From: RH-AL1 sp965198485
GTDB taxonomy: Bacteria > Pseudomonadota > Alphaproteobacteria > Rhizobiales > Beijerinckiaceae
Length of the DNA: 64,000 nucleotides
Reading direction: 5' to 3'
Assembly: GCA_965198485.1 (NCBI GenBank)
Contig: CBDAPQ010000005.1
Span: 2,852,001-2,916,000, forward strand
Positions 1 through 7,958 of the stretch are shown here, in pieces. The translations under genes were made by a program, and so were the position numbers. The notes beneath the pieces are model-generated. The model saw only the letters and a list, made by a program, of their open reading frames with translations. It did no database searches and had not been told where the DNA came from. Within the stretch, counting starts at the first letter, position 1. Each line of letters opens with the position of its first letter.

Positions 1-313
1 GACCGATGAAGCCGATGCCATGGTCCTCGAGGATCTCGGCGAAACGGGCGTTCTCCGATAGGAAACCATAGCCCGGATGCACCGCCTCGGCGCCGGTGAT
101 CTCGCAGGCGGCGAGTATCGAGGGGATGTTGAGGTAGGACTCGCGCGCCGCCGGCGGCCCGAGGCACACGGATTCGTCGGCGAGCTTGACGTGCATCGCC
201 TCGGCATCGGCGGTGGAATGCACGGCGACGGTCGCGATGCCGAGTTCCTTGGCCGCCCGCAGGATGCGCAGCGCGATCTCGCCGCGGTTGGCGATGAGGA
301 TCTTCTCGAACAT
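1..313 (-). CDS. accC: Acetyl-CoA carboxylase biotin carboxylase subunit, N-terminal part (cut by window edge)
   Basis: Biotin carboxylase carboxylates the biotin carried by AccB using ATP and bicarbonate, the first step of malonyl-CoA synthesis in the cytoplasm. Only about the first 104 codons lie in the window. They read MFEKILIANRGEIALRILRA, the hallmark start of the biotin carboxylase N-domain, followed further in by the conserved HPGYGFLSENA segment. The ATG is at 313-311. accB lies about 20 bp upstream on the same strand, the usual accBC order, and aroQ precedes accB. The C-terminal ATP-grasp part is outside the window. Confidence 0.95.
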   Translation of the reverse strand, partial: MFEKILIANRGEIALRILRAAKELGIATVAVHSTADAEAMHVKLADESVCLGPPAARESYLNIPSILAACEITGAEAVHPGYGFLSENARFAEILEDHGIGFIG

Positions 314-333
314 CGTGCCGCCCTCGCGAACCC

Positions 334-795
334 TCACTCGATCACGAAGAGGGCCTGGCCGTACTCGACGGGCTCGCCGTCGGCGACGAGGATCTGGGTG
401 ACGGTTCCGCCCTTGGGTGCGACGATCTCGTTGAACGTCTTCATCGCCTCGACGAGCAGGATCTTGTCGCCCGACTTCACCACGGTGCCGATGTCGACGA
501 AGGGCGCCGCCTCCGGCGCCGGGCGCAGGTAGGCGGTGCCGACCATAGGCGACTTCACCGTGCCGGGGTTCTCGACGGGCGCGACGGCCGGCGCCGCGAG
601 GACGGGCAGGCCCGCGGCCGGCACCGGCATCGTGCCTTGCGGCATCGTCACGTAGGTCGGTGGAAGCTGGCGGGCGACGCGGATCTTCAGGTCGCCGGTC
701 TGATACTCGATCTCGCTGAGGTCGAGGCGCTTGGCGATATCGGCCAGGCTCTCGACGAGGGCGGCGTGGCCCGGCGGCACGGCGGACTCGCTCAT
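334..795 (-). CDS. accB: Biotin carboxyl carrier protein of acetyl-CoA carboxylase
   Basis: This 153-residue protein carries the biotin of acetyl-CoA carboxylase between the carboxylase and transferase sites. The C-terminal biotinyl domain (about 75-153) holds VEAMKTFNEI, in which Lys119 is the biotinylation site. The middle is a Pro/Ala-rich flexible linker. The chosen start (MSESAVPPG) overlaps the aroQ stop codon by two bases in an ATGA arrangement, which indicates translational coupling. The reading frame stays open far upstream, but that part is antisense-type noise over aroQ. accC follows about 20 bp downstream. Confidence 0.95.
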   Translation of the reverse strand: MSESAVPPGHAALVESLADIAKRLDLSEIEYQTGDLKIRVARQLPPTYVTMPQGTMPVPAAGLPVLAAPAVAPVENPGTVKSPMVGTAYLRPAPEAAPFVDIGTVVKSGDKILLVEAMKTFNEIVAPKGGTVTQILVADGEPVEYGQALFVIE

Positions 796-1238
796 CGGGT
801 GGTCATGTCGGCGAGAAGCGCGCGCAAGGCGAGCTCGTAGGAGAGTGGGCCGAAACCGAGGATCACGCCCCGTGCCACCGCGGCGATGTGGGAACGGTGC
901 CGGAAGCTTTCGCGGGCATGGACGTTCGACAGATGCACTTCGATGACGCTCGCTCCCGTGCCCGCGATCGCGTCTCGCAGCGCGACCGAAGTGTGCGTGT
1001 AGGCGCCGGCGTTGAGGATGATCGGCTCGCCGGCCATGCCCGCCTCCTGAATCCAGGTGACGAGTTCGCCCTCCGCGTTCGTCTGGGCGAAGCGCAGGGT
1101 GACGCCATGTGCACCGGCGAGGCGCGCAAGTCCAGCCTCGATATCGGCGAGCGTGGCAGGGCCGTAGGTGGCCGGCTCGCGCGTGCCGAGCAGGTTGAGG
1201 TTGGGCCCGTTTAGGACGTGTATGGTCTTGAAGGTCAT
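792..1238 (-). CDS. aroQ: 3-dehydroquinate dehydratase, type II
   Basis: Type II dehydroquinase converts 3-dehydroquinate to 3-dehydroshikimate in the shikimate pathway and works as a cytoplasmic dodecamer. The protein is 148 residues, the normal family length. It shows VLNGPNLNLLGTREP near the N-terminus with the catalytic Tyr25, then NAGAYTHTSVALRDAI in the centre and EVHLSNVHARESFRH with the active-site His/Arg region. It is first of the aroQ-accB-accC set, with an ATGA overlap to accB. This gene order is common in proteobacteria, so the call is firm. Confidence 0.96.
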   Translation of the reverse strand: MTFKTIHVLNGPNLNLLGTREPATYGPATLADIEAGLARLAGAHGVTLRFAQTNAEGELVTWIQEAGMAGEPIILNAGAYTHTSVALRDAIAGTGASVIEVHLSNVHARESFRHRSHIAAVARGVILGFGPLSYELALRALLADMTTR

Positions 1239-1274
1239 GTGGCGCCGGTGGCGTCGGGCCTGAGGCGCGCGGGA

Positions 1275-2057
1275 TCAGGAACAGATCGCCTTGCCGCACT
1301 TGCGCATGCTCTCGACGCGCTTCTGGATCTCGTCGTATCCCTGCGCGCCGACGATGGCGTCGTCCCCCACGATGTAGGACGGCGTGCCGTTGAGATTGAG
1401 CGCCTGTGCGTCGCTCAGCGATTCCTGGATCGCCGCGCGGATCTTGGGATCGCTGGCATCCTGCTGCAGCCGGTCCATGTCAGCACCCATCGCCTTGGCG
1501 ACGGCGAGCGCCTGCTCCTTGCCGACCGTGCTGCGCGAGGAGAGCAGCTTGCGGTGAAACTCCCAATATTTGTCGCCGGTGAACTGGCTGTGGGCGGCCA
1601 GCGCCACCAGCGCCGCCTCGACCGAGGCGGCGGAGAGGATCGGGAAATCGCGCAGCACGACTTTCAGATCCTTGTTGGACTTCATGAGGTTGTCGAGATC
1701 GCCGAGGGCTCGCTTGCAGTAGCCGCAATTGTAATCGAAGAACTCGACCAGCGTGATCTTGCCGTCCGGGTTGCCGATGACCAGGCTGTCGGCCTGGTTG
1801 GCGAGCTTGCCGCCGAGTTCGGCCAGCGCCTTCTTGCGGACGTCGGTCTCGGCCTGCTTCTCGCGGGTGTCGAGCTCGGTGATGGCGTCGCGCAGCACCT
1901 CCGGGTGCGCCATCAGGTAGTCCTTGATGATGGGGCCGAGATCGCTCCTCTGCTGCGCCGTGAAACTATCGGCCCGCGACGAAGCACCGCCGATCAGGAT
2001 GGCGAACGACGCGGCGGCCAGGACGGACCTGAGGCGCGTCGGACGGAAGCTCGGCAT
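1275..2057 (-). CDS. DsbA-family thiol:disulfide oxidoreductase (periplasmic)
   Basis: The 260-residue protein begins with a signal peptide (RSVLAAASFAILIGG, cleavage near residue 29), so it should act in the periplasm. A helical N-terminal region (about 35-90, resembling the extra domain of ScsC/Com1-like DsbA proteins) precedes the thioredoxin fold. The active site is CGYC at about 111-114 (FFDYNCGYCKRAL), and the cis-Pro loop is in GTPSYIVGD. The C-terminal CGKAICS holds two more cysteines that may form a structural disulfide. Whether it acts as oxidase or isomerase cannot be told from sequence. It lies 36 bp upstream of aroQ on the same strand. Confidence 0.88.
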   Translation of the reverse strand: MPSFRPTRLRSVLAAASFAILIGGASSRADSFTAQQRSDLGPIIKDYLMAHPEVLRDAITELDTREKQAETDVRKKALAELGGKLANQADSLVIGNPDGKITLVEFFDYNCGYCKRALGDLDNLMKSNKDLKVVLRDFPILSAASVEAALVALAAHSQFTGDKYWEFHRKLLSSRSTVGKEQALAVAKAMGADMDRLQQDASDPKIRAAIQESLSDAQALNLNGTPSYIVGDDAIVGAQGYDEIQKRVESMRKCGKAICS

Positions 2058-2310
2058 GAAGACCTCGGTGGCGAAGACGGGGCGCGGAAGGCGGACGTCT
2101 CGCTAAAAATCGTGTCGGCATCAAGTCGCGCCACCTGCTTCGGCGACGGCGGACAGGCCGTCACGCGGGCGCTGACGGCGGAACGGCAGGATAAGCCTCC
2201 TGATGCTGCGCAGCGCGACCCGCACCACCGCTGCCTTGGCCGACGAACGCCTGCATCGGACGGGGTCGGCGCCGCAACTGCGCAGGTCGCGAGCGACGCC
2301 TGAGCGCGGG

Positions 2311-4338
2311 CTACTCGCCCGGTACCGGGTCGAGAGCCTTGGCCTGCGCCGGGCCGAGCACCCGGTCCACGTCGGCCCCGCCTCGCACGAAGGCGGCGGC
2401 GCCGGCGGCCAGCGCTTGCGGTGCATCCGCCGCGTTCTCGTCGTGCTCGGCTCCATCGCGCGCCAGCGCGCGGCGCAGCGTCTCCTCGGCCTCGTCGAGC
2501 TGGTGCTGGCGATCCCACATCGCGGCGTAGACGCCGCCCTTCTCCAACAGCCCCCCGTGGGTGCCGCGCTCGACGATATGGCCGGCGTCGAGCACCAGGA
2601 TCTCGTCGGCGTCGACGATGGTGGAGAGACGGTGGGCGATGACCAACGTCGTGCGCCCGCGCGAGACCTGCGCCAGCGAGGCCTGGATCTCGCGCTCGGT
2701 GAAAGTGTCGAGCGCGGACGTCGCCTCGTCGAGGATCAGCACCGGCGGTGCCTTGAGGATGGTGCGGGCGATCGCGACGCGCTGCTTTTCGCCCCCGGAG
2801 AGCTTGAGCCCGCGCTCGCCGACCTGCGCGGCGTAGCCGCCGGGCGCCACCGCGATGAACTGGTCGATCTGGGCGAGCCGCGCCGCCTCTCGCACCTCGG
2901 CATCGGTGGCGCTCCAGCGCCCGTAGCGGATGTTGTAGGCGATCGTGTCATTGAACAGCACGGTATCCTGCGGCACCATGCCAATGGCGTCGCGCAGCGA
3001 CGTCTGGGTGATCGCGCCGATGTCCTGGCCATCGATGGTGATGCGCCCCGACGAGGGCTCGTAGAAGCGAAACAGCAGGCGCGACAGCGTCGACTTGCCG
3101 GCGCCCGACGGGCCCACGACCGCCACCGTCTTGCCCGCCGGGATCTCGAAGGAGACGTCGTGCAGGATCTGCCGGCGCCCGTCATAGGCGAAGCGCACGT
3201 GCTCGAAGCGCACGACGCCCTGCTCTACCACCAGCGGCTTAGCACCGGGACGATCGGCGATCTCGGCGTTCTGGCCGAGAATGTCGAACATCATCTCGAT
3301 GTCGATCGTAGCCTGCTTCACCTCGCGGTAGACCATGCCCATGAAGTTCAGCGGCTGGTACAGCTGGATCATCATGGCATTGACCAGCACGAAGTCACCG
3401 ACGCTGTGATGGCCGGAGCGTATGCCCTGCACCGCCATCATCATGATAGCGGTCAGGCCGGCGGTGAAGATCACCGTTTGCCCGGCGTTGAGCACGGTCA
3501 GGGATACGTAGGTCTTGGTCGACATCGCCTCGTAGCGCGCCATCGACTTGTCGTAGCGCTGGGCCTCGCGCGCCTCGGCGCCGAAATACTTGACCGTCTC
3601 GTAGTTCAGCAGCGAGTCGATGGCCTTGGTGTTGGCGTCGGTGTCGCTTTCGTTCATCGAGCGTCGGATCGACATGCGCCAGTTGGTGGCCGCGAACGTC
3701 CATGCGAGATAAACGGCGATCATGCCCAGCACCACGCCGACGTAGGCGATGTCGAACTGGAAGAAGAGCACCACGAGGATAAGGGCGAACTCGACCACCG
3801 TCGGAACGGCGGTCAGCATGATCACGCGCACGATGGTCTCGATGGCATTGCGCCCGCGCTCGAGCACGCGGGTGAGACCACCGGTCTTGCGCTCGAGGTG
3901 GAAGCGTAGTGACAATGCGTGGAGGTGGACGAAGACCTCCTGCGCGAGCCGGCGCACGGCGTTCATCGCCACGGCGGCGAACAGCGCGTCGCGTCCCTGC
4001 GTCGTCAACTGCATGACGACACGGCCGAAGCCGTACAGCGCGGTCAGCGCCAGCGGCCCCAGCACGAAGCCGAGCAGGAGGTGAGTATCGTGGATGCCGC
4101 CGCGGGCCTCCGCGGCGACGGCGTCCGTCGCCCATTTGAAGGCGTAAGGCACCGCCACCGTGACGAGCTTGGCCACGATCATCAGGGCGAAGGCGACGTA
4201 GATGCGGACGCGCAAGTCCGGGCGGGTCGCCGGCCAGACGTAGGGCGACAGCTTGCGCAGAACGTCCGAGAAACGCGGGTTCGCGGGCTTCGACCGGTCG
4301 ATGGCGGTATCGTGGGGGGACGGCGGGAGTGGCGGCAT
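2311..4338 (-). CDS. Atm1-type ABC exporter (fused membrane and ATPase domains)
   Basis: This is a half-transporter of about 675 residues with six predicted membrane helices (about 35-320) followed by one nucleotide-binding domain. Walker A is GPSGAGKST, the signature is LSGGEKQR and Walker B is VLILDEATSALD. The segments YETVKYFGAE and MNESDTDANTKAIDSLLNYE are characteristic of the Atm1/HMT1 group, which exports glutathione-linked sulfur or metal conjugates in bacteria and mitochondria. An Ala/Asp-rich tail of about 50 residues follows the ATPase domain. The ATG at 4338 is preferred; a GTG at 4374 would add 12 residues. Neither has a strong ribosome-binding site. Confidence 0.9.
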   Translation of the reverse strand: MPPLPPSPHDTAIDRSKPANPRFSDVLRKLSPYVWPATRPDLRVRIYVAFALMIVAKLVTVAVPYAFKWATDAVAAEARGGIHDTHLLLGFVLGPLALTALYGFGRVVMQLTTQGRDALFAAVAMNAVRRLAQEVFVHLHALSLRFHLERKTGGLTRVLERGRNAIETIVRVIMLTAVPTVVEFALILVVLFFQFDIAYVGVVLGMIAVYLAWTFAATNWRMSIRRSMNESDTDANTKAIDSLLNYETVKYFGAEAREAQRYDKSMARYEAMSTKTYVSLTVLNAGQTVIFTAGLTAIMMMAVQGIRSGHHSVGDFVLVNAMMIQLYQPLNFMGMVYREVKQATIDIEMMFDILGQNAEIADRPGAKPLVVEQGVVRFEHVRFAYDGRRQILHDVSFEIPAGKTVAVVGPSGAGKSTLSRLLFRFYEPSSGRITIDGQDIGAITQTSLRDAIGMVPQDTVLFNDTIAYNIRYGRWSATDAEVREAARLAQIDQFIAVAPGGYAAQVGERGLKLSGGEKQRVAIARTILKAPPVLILDEATSALDTFTEREIQASLAQVSRGRTTLVIAHRLSTIVDADEILVLDAGHIVERGTHGGLLEKGGVYAAMWDRQHQLDEAEETLRRALARDGAEHDENAADAPQALAAGAAAFVRGGADVDRVLGPAQAKALDPVPGE

Positions 4339-4374
4339 CGGGCTGCATATAGGCGAGTCGATGCTGCGGCGCAC

Positions 4375-4883
4375 GATGGCCTGCGGTCGCGCGCTTGGCT
4401 ACGTTAATGACGCATTCGCCGGCCGTGGCTCCCGCGACGGTCGGGGTGTGAGTACCCCGCCGAAGGAGCGAATTAACCGTTTTTCAACCACGCCGACGCA
4501 GTTTGAGGTGTCAGCCTCGTGAGCACAGCCATGACCCAGCCGGCGACCGACCTCGACCTCACGCCCCGCGAAAGCCTCCGCTGGCGCCGCGCCATAGACG
4601 TCCTGCTGATGGACGCCATTTACGGCAGAGTGATTCGTGACACGCCGCTACCTGCCGACCTAAGCTTCGTCGGCGCGAGCGCACAGTCGATCCGTTCGAT
4701 ATCAGAGCTCTCGATCACGATCGGGTGAGACGTGAAGCGAAGCCGAGCGAATTGGCAGCCAAGTCGTTGGTTTGGTGAAACCATTTTCAGCTAGCTTTCG
4801 CTTGCCGGCAAACGTCACGAACCGCTCGACATTGCCGACGCCTCGTTGGACGATGGCTGTTCCTATCGTCAAGGGCATGTCGC
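4375..4883. other. Intergenic region with at most one weak small ORF
   Basis: About 500 bp separates the ABC exporter from the first methyltransferase of the polysaccharide region. The first part (to about 4520) could hold the promoter of the exporter on the minus strand. It includes a TTAA-N7-TCAA motif at 4473-4487, one mismatch from a CtrA box. A weak ORF occupies 4519-4728. No RNA gene, terminator or repeat was recognised. Confidence 0.5.
4519..4728 (+). CDS. Hypothetical small protein (doubtful)
   Basis: The frame starts with GTG at 4519, with an in-frame ATG at 4531, and would encode 65-69 residues. It begins MTQPATDLDLTPRESLRW and contains a helix-like RRAIDVLLMDAIYGRVIRD. The first 45 residues have a normal protein-like composition, while the rest looks random, so this may be the remains of a longer gene. 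No family was recognised and no ribosome-binding site stands out. Confidence 0.28.
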   Translation: MSTAMTQPATDLDLTPRESLRWRRAIDVLLMDAIYGRVIRDTPLPADLSFVGASAQSIRSISELSITIG

Positions 4884-5561
4884 ATGACGATTCTCGGTGT
4901 CTTCCGCCGTCAGCTCAGCGCGGGCTACAAGCGGCGTGGCATCTATAGCCGGTCTCTGGATCGTCTCAACCGGCTGCCGCTTCACTCGGCTTACCTTGCG
5001 CGTCATTCAGGCACAGCTGTTCATCCGACGCGCGAGGCGCTGTGGAAGGCACTTTCGGAGCAATGCACCGGTCCCATCGACTACCTCGAGTTCGGTGTCC
5101 ATCACGGCCACAGCATTGCGACCTGGGCCGCGATGAGACCCGAGCCGACCAGTCGCTTTACCGGTTTCGACACCTTCGCGGGACTTCCCGAGACATGGAA
5201 CCGTTTCTACCCGGAGGGCCATTTCGACACCGGCGGACTGACGCCTCAGACAGAAGACCCTCGCGTGCAGTTCGTGACTGGCCTCTTCCAGGACACGCTG
5301 ACGCCATTCCTGTCTTGCTTCGATCCGGCCGGGCGCACCCTTGTCGTCCATATCGATAGCGATCTTTACAGCTCGGCCCTCTATGTCCTGGTCAAGCTCG
5401 ATCCTCTGCTTGTCCCCGGCAGCCTGATCGTCTTGGACGAGTTCGGCGACGTGCTTCACGAATTTCGCGCTTGGCAGGACTATCTCGGGAGCCATTACCG
5501 CACGGCGACTCCGGTCGGCTTTCACGATGAAGGGTTCACCGCCGCCCTGATGATGCGATGA
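4884..5561 (+). CDS. TylF/MycF-like class I SAM-dependent methyltransferase
   Basis: A 225-residue cytoplasmic protein with a SAM-binding Rossmann fold: motif I is YLEFGVHHGHSIATW (about 70-84), followed by FTGFDTFAGLPETW. The metal-binding segment HIDSDLYSSALYVL and a later LIVLDEFGD match the TylF/macrocin O-methyltransferase family, which uses Asp residues and a divalent metal to O-methylate sugars. Placed at the left edge of the polysaccharide island, it probably methylates a glycan hydroxyl. The ATG at 4884 follows GGGCATGTCGC without a clear Shine-Dalgarno sequence. Confidence 0.8.
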   Translation: MTILGVFRRQLSAGYKRRGIYSRSLDRLNRLPLHSAYLARHSGTAVHPTREALWKALSEQCTGPIDYLEFGVHHGHSIATWAAMRPEPTSRFTGFDTFAGLPETWNRFYPEGHFDTGGLTPQTEDPRVQFVTGLFQDTLTPFLSCFDPAGRTLVVHIDSDLYSSALYVLVKLDPLLVPGSLIVLDEFGDVLHEFRAWQDYLGSHYRTATPVGFHDEGFTAALMMR

Positions 5562-5854
5562 GATGGACGCGATTGGCGTAGGGCAGTACTCTCTCATCAC
5601 CGAAGGCTCGGCCGAGCAGGACCCTCACATTACGACAACGCTCGTGCGCGCTTGTCCGTATTCATCGATTCGGCACGCCGACACCGGCTTTAAGCGGGCT
5701 TACAGCTCGGATCGCGTCGCGAGCGACGGCTAGACTGACGATTGGCAAAATCTTGGTCTGGAAGCCCATTCATCTTCTGTTCATGCCTAAACTCCTGCTG
5801 CCTCGACTTGCGCGATGCAACATGGCATGGCGTGCTGACTGACGGGGAACGGTG

Positions 5855-7258
5855 ATGAAGATCCTACCGGTGATCATGTGCGGCGGCTCGGGGACGCGAG
5901 TTTGGCCTGAGTCGCGTGAGAGCCTGCCCAAGCAGTTCATCCCGCTGGTGGGCGAGCGCTCGACGTTCGAGATGGCGATGGACGTGCTGGCTGACGAGGC
6001 CTTCGACACGCCGGTGGTGATCTCCAATCACGCCTATCGCTTCCTCATCGGCGAGCAGCTGCTCAAGCTGAAGCGGCTCGCCCGCATCGTGCTCGAGCCC
6101 GAGGGCCGCGACAGCGGGCCGGCCGTGGCGGTGGCGGCCGAGATCGCGGCGCGCATGACGCCCGACACGGTGGTCGCGGTGCTCGCCGCCGACCACGTGG
6201 TCAAGGACAAGGCCGGCTTCGTCGCGCTGTGCAAGAAGGCCGCCGCGGCGGCCGCCGATGGCCACATCGTGACGCTCGGCATCAAGCCCGACCATCCCGC
6301 CACCGGCTACGGCTACATCAAGCCCGGCGAGAGCGTGCACGGCGACGTCTACAAGCTCGAGCGTTTCGTCGAAAAGCCCGACCGCGCCACCGCTCAGCGC
6401 TATATGGACGAGGGTTTCCTGTGGAACTCCGGCAACTTCTTCTTCCGCGCCGACGTCATGCAGGGCGAGCTTTTGGCCTTCGAGCCGGCGATGATCAACG
6501 CCGCCGCCGACGCTGTGGCGCGCGCGCGGCAGGACCTCGATTTCACCCTGCTCGATGCCGACAGCTTCGCCCATGCCACGAAGAAGTCGATCGACTACGC
6601 GGTCATGGAGCGCACGACCAAGGCGGCGGTGGTGCCGGCCGACATCGGCTGGTCCGACGTCGGCAACTGGGCGGCGGTGTGGGAGCTTTCCGAGCGCGAC
6701 GGCGAGGGCAACTCGATCCGTGGCCACGGCGCGGTGATGCACGCCAAGAACGTCCACGTGCGCTCGCCCGACCACCTCACCGCGGTGGTTGGCGTCGACG
6801 ACGTGATCGTGGTGACGACCCACGACGCCGTGCTGGTGGTCGGCCGCGAGCACGGCGACAAGGTCAAGCAGCTCGTCGAGCGGCTGCGTTCTCAGGGCCG
6901 CCGCGAGGCGCTGGAGCACAAGCGCTCGTACCGGCCCTGGGGCTACTACCAGTCGATCGACGACGGCGCGCGCTACCAGGTCAAGCGCATCGTGGTGAAG
7001 CCCGGCGCGGCGCTCAGCCTGCAGAAGCACTATCACCGCGCCGAGCACTGGGTGGTGGTCGCCGGCATTGCCGAGGTGACACGCGGCAACGAGATCGTGC
7101 TGGTGCACGAAAATGAGTCGATCTACCTGCCGATGGGCATCACCCACCGCATGATCAATCCCGGCAAGATCAACCTCGAACTCATCGAGGTCCAAACCGG
7201 ATCCTACCTCGGCGAGGACGACATCATCCGCATCGAGGACGTCTATAACAGGCAGTGA
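5855..7258 (+). CDS. manC: Mannose-1-phosphate guanylyltransferase / mannose-6-phosphate isomerase
   Basis: The bifunctional type II PMI/GMP enzyme makes GDP-mannose for polysaccharides. The N-terminal nucleotidyltransferase (about 1-290) starts MKILPVIMCGGSGTRVWP with the GGSGTR pyrophosphorylase loop, then FVEKPDR. The C-terminal cupin isomerase domain (about 340-467) shows RPWGYYQSID, the metal-binding QKHYHRAEHW and GITHRMINPG. Length is normal for the family. The start chosen is the ATG at 5855, directly after a GTG at 5852. It supplies substrate to the glycosyltransferases that follow. Confidence 0.95.
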   Translation: MKILPVIMCGGSGTRVWPESRESLPKQFIPLVGERSTFEMAMDVLADEAFDTPVVISNHAYRFLIGEQLLKLKRLARIVLEPEGRDSGPAVAVAAEIAARMTPDTVVAVLAADHVVKDKAGFVALCKKAAAAAADGHIVTLGIKPDHPATGYGYIKPGESVHGDVYKLERFVEKPDRATAQRYMDEGFLWNSGNFFFRADVMQGELLAFEPAMINAAADAVARARQDLDFTLLDADSFAHATKKSIDYAVMERTTKAAVVPADIGWSDVGNWAAVWELSERDGEGNSIRGHGAVMHAKNVHVRSPDHLTAVVGVDDVIVVTTHDAVLVVGREHGDKVKQLVERLRSQGRREALEHKRSYRPWGYYQSIDDGARYQVKRIVVKPGAALSLQKHYHRAEHWVVVAGIAEVTRGNEIVLVHENESIYLPMGITHRMINPGKINLELIEVQTGSYLGEDDIIRIEDVYNRQ

Positions 7259-7343
7259 GCGACGATCGCGAGCTTAGCCGCGTTGCCTGTTGCGATTGAT
7301 GATATTGCGGTGCAACGATAACCCTACTCTGGAAGGAACAGCG

Positions 7344-7958
7344 ATGGGTTTGGGCAACTGGGTCAAGCAGGTGACCAGGAACGAAGGTGCCGCTGCGGAT
7401 CCTCAAACCGCGCGTCCACCCGTCTCGGCCACGGCGTCTGCCGTCGAGAAGAACGTCGCGCCGTCCGACGCCGTTTCCGACGCCAATTCGTACGACGCCG
7501 CAGCGTCCGACTTGCCGGACAAGACGATCGACGGCTCCGAGCGCCCCGCATCGAGCGACCGTTGGGTCGGTTTCATCGACCGCGTGACACTCACCGCCAT
7601 CGAGGGTTGGGCTTGCGACACCCACAACCTCGGCACGCACGTGACGGTCGAGGCCGTGATCTCGAACGGCAAGAAGGTCGTGGCCGTGGCTCACTCCCAC
7701 CGCAAGGATGTCGAGGAAGCAGGTTATGGCGACGGGGCCTGCGGCTTCTTTCTCGACTTGTCCAAGCTGACGCTCAAGGACGAGAGCGCCATCGTGCGCT
7801 TCGCCGAGAGCAAGCATCCCATCAGTAATGAGCCGATCGACTTCGATGCCGCCCGCGCCGTGCTTACGACCGACATGCCCAAGAGCTTCTTCGCCTTGAT
7901 GGAGCTGTGCGCCGCCGAGACCAGGCAGGCCGCCGAAGTTGTGGGCGCACCGCGGTGA
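7344..7958 (+). CDS. Small glycan-cluster protein with a GWACD-type beta domain
   Basis: The 204-residue protein has a low-complexity Ala/Asp/Ser-rich first third (about 1-70). A compact domain follows (about 73-135): WVGFIDRVTLTAIEGWACD, then the basic-acidic HRKDVEEAGYGDGACGFFL. This pattern (G-x-I/V-D, GWAxD, RxDV/L, GxGxxGF) is seen as an accessory module in or beside bacterial glycosyltransferases, and its exact role is not known. The ATG at 7344 is preceded by GGAAGGA at 7331-7337, a good ribosome-binding site, so the longer upstream frame is rejected. Its stop overlaps the next gene's GTG start, so the two are probably translated as a pair. Confidence 0.75.
   Translation: MGLGNWVKQVTRNEGAAADPQTARPPVSATASAVEKNVAPSDAVSDANSYDAAASDLPDKTIDGSERPASSDRWVGFIDRVTLTAIEGWACDTHNLGTHVTVEAVISNGKKVVAVAHSHRKDVEEAGYGDGACGFFLDLSKLTLKDESAIVRFAESKHPISNEPIDFDAARAVLTTDMPKSFFALMELCAAETRQAAEVVGAPR

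Noticed and set aside
4473..4487. TTAA-N7-TCAA, CtrA-like box upstream of the ABC exporter
   Set aside because: One mismatch from consensus and no second site; expected by chance in a region of this size.
5864..7195. 443-codon frame antisense to manC, and the similar long frame at 7724-10039
   Set aside because: Both are His/Arg/Val-rich shadows of manC and the glycosyltransferase.
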